Positions 34,801-43,325 of a stretch of DNA of 64,000 nt are shown here, one piece after another; positions within the stretch are counted from its first letter, which is position 1; every line of letters begins with the position of its first letter. This DNA is from Gracilimonas sp040877545 (GTDB lineage Bacteria; Bacteroidota; Rhodothermia; Balneolales; Balneolaceae): NCBI GenBank assembly GCA_040877545.1, contig JBBDNN010000071.1, forward strand, positions 11,737 through 75,736, read 5' to 3'. The notes under the pieces were generated by a model that saw nothing but the letters and a program-made list of their open reading frames with translations, was not told the DNA's origin and ran no database searches. A program made the translations under genes and the position numbers.

Positions 34801-35312
34801 GCTTTATAATTCCCTTCATGACGGAGAGAGTCAACAACGGGGAAAGCTCAATATCAACCACGAACACCGATTCCTTGCAAAATTTTTCACAGGAAGCCGG
34901 AGTTTCTCCTATGGGGATGCCTCGGCACCGGACTTCCTTGCGCGAAGATAGACCTTCGCAATGAGGACAACATGGCTTCACACTACTGTACAGGTCAAGA
35001 ATCTAGGATTGCGATAACATCGTGGTGGTGATCCCTACTATTGTGCCATATGGCGTAATGTGTTTTATTATAAATAACACACTGATCATCCGCCCGGTGG
35101 GCACCATTGGCTACATTTTTTTCCTCCAAAGGAGTGCCTTTGGCAGGAGGTTGGGCTTTATTGGTTTCCGTGGTCACAACTTTTGAGGCGGAGCCTCTAT
35201 TGGGTATCCCGGAGCAGAGCAAACATTTTCTTCAGCAAATCTTGATGTATGAAAAAAATTCCAGGGTTTTTTGTAAGATTCCACTAAGTGGTCAGGCTGC
35301 CCTATCGTAAAG
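34801..35312. other. Repeat-rich non-coding stretch
   Basis: No convincing gene on either strand. Short hairpins are frequent: GCGAAG/CTTCGC around 34950 and GAGGC-GGA-GCCTC around 35190. The style resembles intergenic repeat clutter rather than coding sequence, and the open frames here have no start site or recognisable domain. Confidence 0.45.
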
Positions 35313-35414
35313 ATGTCAAAAGAGTTCCTTTCTGCCATACTAAACATAGTGGACGAAATGGACTGGCGCTTTATGCAGGAAGTAGAGGAAGAGCTTTTTT
35401 TGTCAAATGATTAA
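35313..35414 (+). CDS. Possible 33-residue protein
   Basis: An ATG opens a 33-codon frame (MSKEFLSAILNIVDEMDWRF and thirteen acidic residues or so). It is predicted helical and acidic. There is no clear ribosome-binding site and no family I know. It may be the tail of a lost gene. Confidence 0.25.
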   Translation: MSKEFLSAILNIVDEMDWRFMQEVEEELFLSND

Positions 35415-35501
35415 AACCAATAGATACTTGCATTGATTCTTCTCTGAGAGACCACAGTAACGATATTCCTTATTCATTACTTTTTGAACGAAATATCCAA
35501 C

Positions 35502-35522
35502 AGAAGAGTCCCTGACTCTTCT
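35502..35522. other. Hairpin at the end of the PID-CTERM-like gene
   Basis: AGAAGAGTC and GACTCTTCT form a perfect 9-bp stem with a 3-base loop, eight bases beyond the stop of the minus-strand gene at 35530. No T-run follows in that direction, so termination is possible but weakly supported. Confidence 0.45.
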
Positions 35523-35529
35523 TACCTAT

Positions 35530-35718
35530 CTATTCTCGCTTTCTAAGTTTTTTATACGCATAAGCGCCTCCAGCGGCGGCAAGTATTCCGAGTCCGCCAT
35601 CAATAGGGGCCTGATCGGGAGCACCGGGCAGCATTGGCGGGATGCCTTGCGCAACAAGCACTGAGGTAAAAACAAGAACAAGTAACATAGCGGCAATAAG
35701 TAGTAAGATTGTTTTCAT
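35530..35718 (-). CDS. Small secreted protein with PID-CTERM-like tail
   Basis: A 62-residue protein with a signal peptide (hydrophobic core residues 4-20, cleavage near VLVAQ), a short Pro-rich mature part (GIPPMLPGAPDQ), and a C-terminal tripartite tail: APIDGG, a short hydrophobic stretch GLGILAAAGGAYAY, and a basic end KKLRKRE. This matches the PID-CTERM type of sorting tail that I recall from Bacteroidota-like genomes, analogous to PEP-CTERM. The mature part is extremely short, so the protein may be little more than a sorted peptide. Function unknown. Confidence 0.7.
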   Translation of the reverse strand: MKTILLLIAAMLLVLVFTSVLVAQGIPPMLPGAPDQAPIDGGLGILAAAGGAYAYKKLRKRE

Positions 35719-35751
35719 GAGTATAGTGTTCGTGTGGTGTGAAGAATTTAG

Positions 35752-37605
35752 TTATTTGATTAAGGTCATTTGTCGGGTAAGAACTTGTCCGGCGGATTTC
35801 AGGCGGTAGTAATACACACCGCTCGACATGCTTCCCGCATCCCAGTTTACCTGGTAATTTCCGGCTGATTTGCTTTCGTCTACCAGTGTGGCCACTTTTT
35901 GTCCCATCACATTATACACGGCCAAGGTAACTTCGCTGTTGGCTGGAATCTGATAACTGATCACAGTTGCCGGATTAAATGGATTCGGATAGTTTTGCTC
36001 GAGGTTGAACTGCTTAGGAGTTAAATCCAGATTTTCGTTGCTGACGGAAGTATTTGCTGTAATCACAAAACGGTCGGTGGGTTGTGCTTTTGCTATCACC
36101 GGCCCATTTTTTATTCTTGCAAGTGGATTAGGATTTACTTTAGCTGCTGTTGAATTTGAAACTCATAGCTAAAAGATTCATCCAGTTTGATTCTGGTATT
36201 TTCCTGCCGGTCTTCAAAATAAAGCTCACTGCCAGCCGATAAATTCAGTTGTGTAGCCGAGAGAGTGTATGCGCCAGCTTTGGTAGCTTCAATGGCCAGT
36301 GGTAGTTCAAAGTCACTTTCCGGTACAGGCACATGGCCGATATCATATAAAATGCTGTCTGATTTTTTAGATGCAATTAACGCATAATTATAAGAAAGCG
36401 GATCAAGTTGTAAGGCATCTCCCTGGGTTTTATCCCATGCACCATTTTCTGAGAAGCGCAGCCAGGCTGAATTCCTCATGCTTTCGCCGCTAAGTTCCAG
36501 CCGCACCAGTTGTTTATCGGCTTGTTTGCCAAGAAAATTTCCGTCGTCAGTTTTGGCACCATCTGTGAATGTTACAGTTGGATTTGCAGTGGCATTTTGT
36601 ACAAAGAAACCCTGGAAAGGAGCTATGATTCCATCATGATCACCCGTACCGTCTGCATTTGTTTTCCAACTACCTGCACCAGGATCATTTTCACCAATAT
36701 CTTCGCCGCCATCACCCTCACTGGAATTTACATCCCAGATATATAATGTACCGGTTATATCATCATTATTTATTTCACTGAAACTTATAGAAGAAGCAAA
36801 GGGATTGCCTAGTAGTGTTAGGCCTTCATCGTTTGTATTCATTAGTGGTCCAAAATTTGCGGTATTTTCATTTCCGCTTACGGTAATCGTTTCTTCAACA
36901 TCCTCATCAAAAACATAAACTAAAACTCCGGTTCCTGCTGAAACTGGATCGGTGATATTACTGGCAGGATTCCACCCATTATCATAGAAAAAAACGTTTG
37001 ATGTTACAGTTTCATCAGAGTTACAAATGCTACTGGTATCATCAGCTCCTGTAAAGCATTGGGTAAAAATGCCGTTGTTTTTTAATAAAGTTTCTAAAGT
37101 TGTGTTTTCAACCGGAGAGGAGAGGAGGCGAAAGCCTGCCTTATCTGAGAGTTCAACTTCACTTTCAACATATGTATAGTTAGAGCCACCATTATTATTC
37201 AGCTATATAGTTGCCATATCATAATCGCCTGAATAGGTGGATTCTTCTCCCAAATCAACAGTTGTACTTAAGATATAATAGTTTGTATTACTAACAGCAG
37301 GAATTGAAGCGGCATATGAACTTCCTGTATCTGTTAATAAAACATGTTGACTATTTTCCCAACCATCTGTAGTGTAGCGGGCATAGAATTTTTCTTCAGG
37401 TGATGGGGTGTTACTTAATTCAACTTCAACAGTAAAATATCCATCTACAGTAGAACCTGCTACTACAGATTCTACTTACGGGTTCGGATTAGGTTTCCAT
37501 AAAAATGGCGTCTGTACTTTGATAGCCATTATCCTTGAAAATAACTGTATACCAAAAATTCTGGTTAGTACTAATCGGTGCCGATAGCAGTATCTGGTTT
37601 TATGT
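35752..37605 (-). pseudogene. T9SS-exported protein gene broken by stops and frameshifts
   Basis: Read on the minus strand, a coherent secreted protein can be followed through several lesions. Around 37490-37600 is NQNFWYTVIFKDNGYQSTDA, which ends at a stop. A second frame begins at VESVVAGSTVDGYFTVEVEL after an in-frame TAA at 37476-37478 and is interrupted by TAG at 37203-37205, where a single C-to-T change from a Gln codon would explain it. The same frame then runs through LLGNPFASSISF to a stop near 36135; there a one-base loss in an A-run joins it to the last part, which has LEQNYPNPFNPATVISYQIP and ends MTLIK, a T9SS sorting domain. At least three independent lesions argue for decay, though sequencing error in the A-run could explain one of them. 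Confidence 0.75.
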
Positions 37606-37719
37606 GACTATTCGCGGGGCTGTGAATTGGATTAGAATGGAGAAAAATGCCTCCGCGATTGAACCCACTCTTGTGAGGGTATATTATCGAGTAGTTTAAT
37701 TGCCATAATTGTTAGAATT

Positions 37720-37751
37720 AAAAAAGCTCTCCCTGCAGGGGAGAGCTTTTT
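37720..37751 (-). terminator. Intrinsic terminator of the three-LamG gene
   Basis: AAAAAGCTCTCC, a short loop, and its complement ending in TTTTT form a strong stem that has a T-run on both strands. It begins 20 bases beyond the minus-strand stop at 37772. Confidence 0.85.
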
Positions 37752-37771
37752 AAGTGTAGTTATAGGTAAGG

Positions 37772-40333
37772 CTACTTAATGAGGATCATTGCCTTCACAA
37801 TATTACCAGCTTCGGTTTCCAGGCGGTAATAATAAATTCCACTTGGAATTTGTTCCGCATTGAAAGTAACCAGATGTTTCCCGCTGTTTCGGTTTTCATT
37901 AAGAAGTACGGCAACTTCTTTACCAATTACATCATAAACCGTCAACTTAACAGGGCCAGTTGCCGGAAGATTAAATTCAATATTTGTATTCGGATTGAAA
38001 GGGTTGGGATAATTCTGAGACAGACTGATTTTTCCCGGCTGGGTTGGCTCTGTTTCAGATGAAACCGTTTCTGTTCTTGGATTTATATAATTGCCATCTT
38101 CATCTATTCTTGCATAATTGTAAATGTGCAAATCATCCATTAAACCTGAAAATAGCCATGGAGATGCCATACCCATATTTTCATTATGAGCCCAGCCTAT
38201 TCTCAGTACCAGGTCTTCATCATTGTCTGCAGGATATTCCCCTTCAGGTTTTCGGCCTGCCTGAGCAAGAATGTCACCATCCGTATTTTTTAGCTGAAAG
38301 AAAGCGGTGTCGGCATCACCCACGTAAACAGCATTATACCATTCATCGCCGTTTAAGTTGAAATTGCCGGTATCAGCAGCAGCAATCAGGTAAGGACGGT
38401 TTCCTGTACCATAATCCCATGAAGTTGCCGCCATTACACCTTCAGGTGAATGAAAACGCAGTTCATAGTTGGTTCTCCAGAAAAACTGATTAGAAGCATT
38501 TGGATCTTCTTCACCCCATTTTGTAAGAATTACTGTTCCCGGACCAATATTATCCGGATTAGCTTTAAAAAAGAAATCTACGGAGAAGGCTTGGGACGCA
38601 AGATTTGTGCCGGGTATTTCCAGGAAATCATCCTCACCATCAAAACGAAGGGAGCCAGAACCTACAACGGCATCTTCGGAAAACTCCGGGTTGCCACTTG
38701 CGGTTACCGAGTTTACAAAAGTGGAAGAATCGCTGACAGCATCTTCCTCAAAAGTTAAATGCAGTACTTTTTCAGGGTCTGCAGGGGGTTCTGTGGTTTC
38801 TTCCTCACGTGGTAAAATGTAGTTTCCATCATCATCAAGGCGTGCATAGTTGAATATCTGCACATCGTCCATAAGGCCAGAGAATAACCAGGGTGATGCG
38901 GTACCCATATCTACATTGTGAGCCCAGCCAACCCTTAGAGCAAGGTTGTCATCATCATCTGCAGGATATGCACCTAAGGGCGTGCGGCCAGATTCTGCAA
39001 GAATATTTCCCTCGGTATCTCTTACCTGAAAAAATGTAGTATCTGCATTCCCAACATATACTGCATTATACCAAGCTCCATCCTGCAATACGTAATCATT
39101 ACCGTTTTCTATTGAATCAGCTACCAGTAACACCCGGTTACCTTGCCCGTAATCCCAAGAAGCTCCACCCATATTACCGGCTCCCTGAAAGCGTACTTCG
39201 TAGTTTGTTCTCCAGAAGTACTGTTCGGCTGAATTGGGATCTTCTTCGCCCCATTTGTTCAGTATTACAGTGCCCTGGCTAATATTTCCAGTGTCGGCTT
39301 TAAAAAAGAAATCTACTGAAAACTCGGGCAGAGCCAGGTTGCCGCCTGGAATTTCCAGGTAATCATCTACACCATCGAAAATAAGTGAAGAAGAGCCAAC
39401 AATGGCATCATCCGAAAATTCCTGATCACCATTAGAAGTTACAGAATTTGCAAGTTCTGAGAAATCAGATACATCTTCATCTTCAAAGGTAAGGTGAAGA
39501 ACTTTTTGTGGTTCTGCAGGTGGTTCAGGTTCCAGTTCAGGAAAATCACCTCGTGGGCCATTGTAATTACCATTTTCATCAATCCTTGCATAATCAAATA
39601 TCTGAAGGTCATCCATCAGACCGGAATACAGCCACGGCGATGCAGTACCCATATTTATATGATGTGCCCAACCAATACGCAGCGGTTGTTCATCATCGGT
39701 TGCATACTCATCCAAACCTGTCCGACCATCCTCCGCAAGAAGGTAGCCTTCTTCATCTCTGATTTGAATGAAAGTAGTATCAGCATTCCCAACATATATG
39801 ATGTTATACCATTCTTCGCTTTCTAAAAGATAAGTGCCGGAGGCATTCTGAGGAGTCATATATACTCTGCCACCTTCCTCTCCGATTGATCTGTCCCAGG
39901 AAGCAGAGGCAAAGGAGCCTGCAGGATTATGAAAACGAACTTCATAATTTCCCCGCCAGAACCATTCCCCGTCCTCATTGGTAGGGTTGGCATCCGCCCA
40001 TTTATTGATTATAACTGTACCTCCACCAATAGAACCTTCATCAGCTTTTATGAAGAAATCCAGAGTGAATTCATTCAGGGCAAGATTAGTACCGGGTATT
40101 TCGAGGTAATCATCGGTGCCATCAAAGCGTAATGAGCTGGAGCCAACAACAGCGTCATCATCGAATTCAGGTTCGCCGTTAATCTCTATGGAATTATCAA
40201 ATTCTGATAAATCGGTAATATCCTCTTCAAAATCTAATTGAAGTACCATATCCTGTGCATAGCCTGTTTGTGCAGCTATTATCAGGAATAAAAATATATA
40301 AGATGCTGTGAACTGTTTTAGTTTTTTTAACAT
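37772..40333 (-). CDS. Secreted protein with three LamG-like domains and a T9SS sorting domain
   Basis: An 853-residue exported protein. After a signal peptide (cleavage near YAQDM) three homologous concanavalin/LamG_3-type units of about 240 residues follow at roughly 28-275, 280-520 and 525-765. Each begins with LxLxFEE and contains GSSSLRFDG, EIPGTNLAL or close variants, a KWADANP or KWGEEDP segment, a WYN segment and a GLMDDLxIFDYAR end. The last 75 residues are a T9SS domain (LSQNYPNPFNPNTNIEF, ending KAMILIK). Such lectin-like domains usually bind glycans. The two following minus-strand genes each have a single copy of the same unit. It neighbours the galactan-type locus to the right. 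A glycan-binding role is inferred. Confidence 0.88.
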   Translation of the reverse strand: MLKKLKQFTASYIFLFLIIAAQTGYAQDMVLQLDFEEDITDLSEFDNSIEINGEPEFDDDAVVGSSSLRFDGTDDYLEIPGTNLALNEFTLDFFIKADEGSIGGGTVIINKWADANPTNEDGEWFWRGNYEVRFHNPAGSFASASWDRSIGEEGGRVYMTPQNASGTYLLESEEWYNIIYVGNADTTFIQIRDEEGYLLAEDGRTGLDEYATDDEQPLRIGWAHHINMGTASPWLYSGLMDDLQIFDYARIDENGNYNGPRGDFPELEPEPPAEPQKVLHLTFEDEDVSDFSELANSVTSNGDQEFSDDAIVGSSSLIFDGVDDYLEIPGGNLALPEFSVDFFFKADTGNISQGTVILNKWGEEDPNSAEQYFWRTNYEVRFQGAGNMGGASWDYGQGNRVLLVADSIENGNDYVLQDGAWYNAVYVGNADTTFFQVRDTEGNILAESGRTPLGAYPADDDDNLALRVGWAHNVDMGTASPWLFSGLMDDVQIFNYARLDDDGNYILPREEETTEPPADPEKVLHLTFEEDAVSDSSTFVNSVTASGNPEFSEDAVVGSGSLRFDGEDDFLEIPGTNLASQAFSVDFFFKANPDNIGPGTVILTKWGEEDPNASNQFFWRTNYELRFHSPEGVMAATSWDYGTGNRPYLIAAADTGNFNLNGDEWYNAVYVGDADTAFFQLKNTDGDILAQAGRKPEGEYPADNDEDLVLRIGWAHNENMGMASPWLFSGLMDDLHIYNYARIDEDGNYINPRTETVSSETEPTQPGKISLSQNYPNPFNPNTNIEFNLPATGPVKLTVYDVIGKEVAVLLNENRNSGKHLVTFNAEQIPSGIYYYRLETEAGNIVKAMILIK

Positions 40334-40493
40334 TATGTACCCGTTTAAAAGTGAATAAATTTTAGTTTATTTTTGATTTAAACTGATGAGAGCCCCCTAA
40401 ATCAAATTAGTTATCGTGCATATCTCACAAAGTGAGCTGCGATATGCAGTTGGTAGACACGGCACACTTTTTACCGTATGCATTTCTATTTCA

Positions 40494-40528
40494 GGAATAA
40501 AAATACTCCCCCTTATTCGGGGGAGTAT
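40494..40528 (-). terminator. Intrinsic terminator of the first single-LamG gene
   Basis: ATACTCCCCC (40503-40512) and GGGGGAGTAT (40519-40528) form a perfect 10-bp stem. On the minus strand it is followed by TTTTATT, and it lies 44 bases after the stop at 40573. Confidence 0.85.
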
Positions 40529-40572
40529 CTCAACTCTCCTTAAAAAGAAGATTTCGACAAATAACCTGACGA

Positions 40573-41667
40573 TTATTTAATCAATGTCATAGACTTGACA
40601 ACATTACCTGCTTCGGTCTCAAGTCTGTAATAGTAAATACCGCTTGGCAGATTTTCAGCGTTGAAAGTCACATTGTGAGCTCCGCTACTTCTGCTGCCAT
40701 CAACCAGTAGGGCCACTTCTTTACCAATCACATCATATACTGACAGACTTACGTGACCTGACTGAGGGATGCTAAACTCGATATTGGTACTTGGGTTGAA
40801 CGGATTAGGATAGTTTTGCGCCAGATTAATTTTTCCCGGAGCATCAGGTTCCATTTCAGAAGAAACCGCTTCCGCTCTTGGATCAATATAATTGCCTTCT
40901 TCATCCAGTCTGGCATAATCGTAAATGCGCAGATCATCCATCAGACCCGTATACAGCCACGGTGATGCAGTACCCATGTTTACATGATGTGCCCAGCCTA
41001 TACGTAAAGGTTGTCCGGGGTCAGTAGCAATTTCGCCCAAAGGTGCCCGGCCAGCTTCAGCCAAGACATCACCAACAGTGTTTCTTACCTGAAGTATGGT
41101 TGTATCAGCATTGGACAAATATATTACGTTATACCATTCGTCTGCATTTGGTGAAAATGCATCTTCGGAACCGGGTAAAGTAGGTGAGAGCCAGGCTCTA
41201 CCCCCTTCTTCACCTATCGATCTGTCCCATGAAGAAGAAGCAAAGGAACCTTCGGGATTATTATGAAATCTTACTTCATAATTACCTCTCCAAAACCATT
41301 CACCGTCTTCATTAGTAGGATTAGCATCAGCCCATTTTGAAATGAATACATTTCCACCGGAAAGACTTTCTTCGCCAGGTTTAATGAAAAAATCCAGAGT
41401 GAATTCTTCCAGAGCCAGATTAGTTCCAGGTATTTCGATATAGTCATCCTCTCCGTCAAATCGCAGAGAACTTGAACCGATTATGGCGTCATCATCATAT
41501 AGTGGATCGCCAGAAGCTTCGGCTACATTACCCAGCTCACTGGAATCGGTCAGACTTTCTTCAAAATCCATCCGGAGTACCATTTCCTGGGCAAACCCTG
41601 ATTGCACTGCAACAAAGCTAAGTATAAGAACCAGACATGCTGCAAAACGTAGTATCAGTTTTAACAT
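40573..41667 (-). CDS. Secreted single-LamG protein A with T9SS sorting domain
   Basis: A 364-residue exported protein: signal peptide (cleavage near SGFAQ), one LamG_3-type domain from about residue 28 to 275 (GSSSLRFDGEDDYIEIPG, HHVNMGTASPWLYTGLMDDL), and a T9SS domain (LAQNYPNPFNPSTNIEF, ending KSMTLIK). I chose the ATG at 41667 because GGAG lies just before it and the signal peptide begins there; an in-frame ATG at 41742 would add 25 residues with no signal character. The region 40618-41562 reads as identical to 41926-42870 in the next gene, while signal peptides and the 3' ends differ. The domain is also the same type as the units in the gene at 37772. Confidence 0.9.
   Translation of the reverse strand: MLKLILRFAACLVLILSFVAVQSGFAQEMVLRMDFEESLTDSSELGNVAEASGDPLYDDDAIIGSSSLRFDGEDDYIEIPGTNLALEEFTLDFFIKPGEESLSGGNVFISKWADANPTNEDGEWFWRGNYEVRFHNNPEGSFASSSWDRSIGEEGGRAWLSPTLPGSEDAFSPNADEWYNVIYLSNADTTILQVRNTVGDVLAEAGRAPLGEIATDPGQPLRIGWAHHVNMGTASPWLYTGLMDDLRIYDYARLDEEGNYIDPRAEAVSSEMEPDAPGKINLAQNYPNPFNPSTNIEFSIPQSGHVSLSVYDVIGKEVALLVDGSRSSGAHNVTFNAENLPSGIYYYRLETEAGNVVKSMTLIK
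40618..41562 (-). repeat. Direct duplicate block, copy A (approximately 945 bp)
   Basis: Read base by base against copy B at 41926-42870 with a constant offset of 1,308, these bases agree with no difference that I could find. Just outside the block the two diverge: one substitution at 40617/41925, and clear divergence beyond 41562/42870. Confidence 0.85.
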
Positions 41668-41795
41668 ATTATCTCCATTAATTATTGGTTTAGTTGTTGT
41701 TTGAATTATTTGATTCAGACTGCTTAACCACTGCAAAATCAAATTTCTTTAAAACATGTAGTGGATATTTTATAAAGTAATTCCATTTCATATTT

Positions 41796-41837
41796 CTAAA
41801 AAAAAGCTCCAACTTTTTCAAGGAGGAGCTTTTTAAA
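41796..41837 (-). terminator. Intrinsic terminator of the second single-LamG gene
   Basis: AAAAAGCTCC (41801-41810) pairs with GGAGCTTTTT (41825-41834), and a T-run follows on the minus strand. It lies about 45 bases past the stop at 41881. Confidence 0.8.
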
Positions 41838-41880
41838 AATCTCTCCTAAAAGAAGATATTCAGTTTGATAATCGCTGTAT

Positions 41881-42975
41881 TTACTTAATCAACATCATTG
41901 ATTTTATAACATTACCTGCTTCGGCCTCAAGTCTGTAATAGTAAATACCGCTTGGCAGATTTTCAGCGTTGAAAGTCACATTGTGAGCTCCGCTACTTCT
42001 GCTGCCATCAACCAGTAGGGCCACTTCTTTACCAATCACATCATATACTGACAGACTTACGTGACCTGACTGAGGGATGCTAAACTCGATATTGGTACTT
42101 GGGTTGAACGGATTAGGATAGTTTTGCGCCAGATTAATTTTTCCCGGAGCATCAGGTTCCATTTCAGAAGAAACCGCTTCCGCTCTTGGATCAATATAAT
42201 TGCCTTCTTCATCCAGTCTGGCATAATCGTAAATGCGCAGATCATCCATCAGACCCGTATACAGCCACGGTGATGCAGTACCCATGTTTACATGATGTGC
42301 CCAGCCTATACGTAAAGGTTGTCCGGGGTCAGTAGCAATTTCGCCCAAAGGTGCCCGGCCAGCTTCAGCCAAGACATCACCAACAGTGTTTCTTACCTGA
42401 AGTATGGTTGTATCAGCATTGGACAAATATATTACGTTATACCATTCGTCTGCATTTGGTGAAAATGCATCTTCGGAACCGGGTAAAGTAGGTGAGAGCC
42501 AGGCTCTACCCCCTTCTTCACCTATCGATCTGTCCCATGAAGAAGAAGCAAAGGAACCTTCGGGATTATTATGAAATCTTACTTCATAATTACCTCTCCA
42601 AAACCATTCACCGTCTTCATTAGTAGGATTAGCATCAGCCCATTTTGAAATGAATACATTTCCACCGGAAAGACTTTCTTCGCCAGGTTTAATGAAAAAA
42701 TCCAGAGTGAATTCTTCCAGAGCCAGATTAGTTCCAGGTATTTCGATATAGTCATCCTCTCCGTCAAATCGCAGAGAACTTGAACCGATTATGGCGTCAT
42801 CATCATATAGTGGATCGCCAGAAGCTTCGGCTACATTACCCAGCTCACTGGAATCGGTCAGACTTTCTTCGAAATCGAGCCGAAGTACCAAATCCTGTCC
42901 ATAAGTTGTTTGGATAGCAATAAATGTGAAGATGAGTGTTAAACAAATTGTTATACCTTGTATCTTTTTTAACAT
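41881..42975 (-). CDS. Secreted single-LamG protein B with T9SS sorting domain
   Basis: A 364-residue paralogue of the preceding gene. The signal peptide (ICLTLIFTFIAIQTTYGQ) is unlike that of copy A, whereas the LamG domain and most of the T9SS domain are identical in protein and DNA. Only the first mature residues (LVLRLDF instead of MVLRMDF) and the end (EAEAGNVIKSMMLIK) differ. The unequal pattern, identical core with diverged ends, fits gene conversion better than a simple recent duplication of the whole gene. The start faces a 350-base gap shared with the divergent SusC at 43326, so both could be controlled from the same region. A surface glycan-binding role is inferred. Confidence 0.9.
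   Translation of the reverse strand: MLKKIQGITICLTLIFTFIAIQTTYGQDLVLRLDFEESLTDSSELGNVAEASGDPLYDDDAIIGSSSLRFDGEDDYIEIPGTNLALEEFTLDFFIKPGEESLSGGNVFISKWADANPTNEDGEWFWRGNYEVRFHNNPEGSFASSSWDRSIGEEGGRAWLSPTLPGSEDAFSPNADEWYNVIYLSNADTTILQVRNTVGDVLAEAGRAPLGEIATDPGQPLRIGWAHHVNMGTASPWLYTGLMDDLRIYDYARLDEEGNYIDPRAEAVSSEMEPDAPGKINLAQNYPNPFNPSTNIEFSIPQSGHVSLSVYDVIGKEVALLVDGSRSSGAHNVTFNAENLPSGIYYYRLEAEAGNVIKSMMLIK
41926..42870 (-). repeat. Direct duplicate block, copy B (approximately 945 bp)
   Basis: Partner of the block at 40618-41562. See that entry for the comparison. The spacing of the two copies is 1,308 bases. Confidence 0.85.
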
Positions 42976-43124
42976 AAATTTTATTTTTTTTATAAATTAT
43001 TGTTTTTATTAAGATTCAACTTGAATATATAATCCATTTATTTTATATATTGTCACACTTGTTAACGAATGTAATTTCTCAACTGTGACTTGTCAACAAA
43101 TCATAGAATAATGCATACATACCA

Positions 43125-43142
43125 AAATATTCTCCATTTATT
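43125..43142. promoter_or_regulatory. 18-bp sequence shared upstream of two SusC genes, copy 1
   Basis: AAATATTCTCCATTTATT occurs here, 183 bases before the SusC start at 43326, and again exactly at 48483-48500, 216 bases before the next SusC. A shorter match to its core, TCCATTTATT, lies at 43033-43042. The 350-base gap also serves the divergent LamG gene at 42975. It is a good candidate for the binding site of the regulator of this locus. Confidence 0.55.
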
Positions 43143-43325
43143 AATGCTCACATTAGAAATGAGAAATTGTATTTTACAACCAATTGGGGATGGAATTAGT
43201 TCGGTTTTTACTGTCGGTAAGAAGAAATGAGGGTTTAGAAACCTTTTAAAAAATAGGTTGTTAAAAAAATAAGCTGGCAGGGGACACCATAGAATTAGCC
43301 ACACGTCATCAAAATTTTATTACAC

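Noticed and set aside
34778..35222. Two minus-strand open frames in the repeat-rich stretch
   Set aside because: They have no recognisable domain, contain hairpin repeats, and lack ribosome-binding sites.
40618..42870. The LamG duplicate as a simple assembly duplication
   Set aside because: The signal peptides, gene ends and terminators of the two copies differ clearly, so both are real genes; only partial collapse cannot be excluded.
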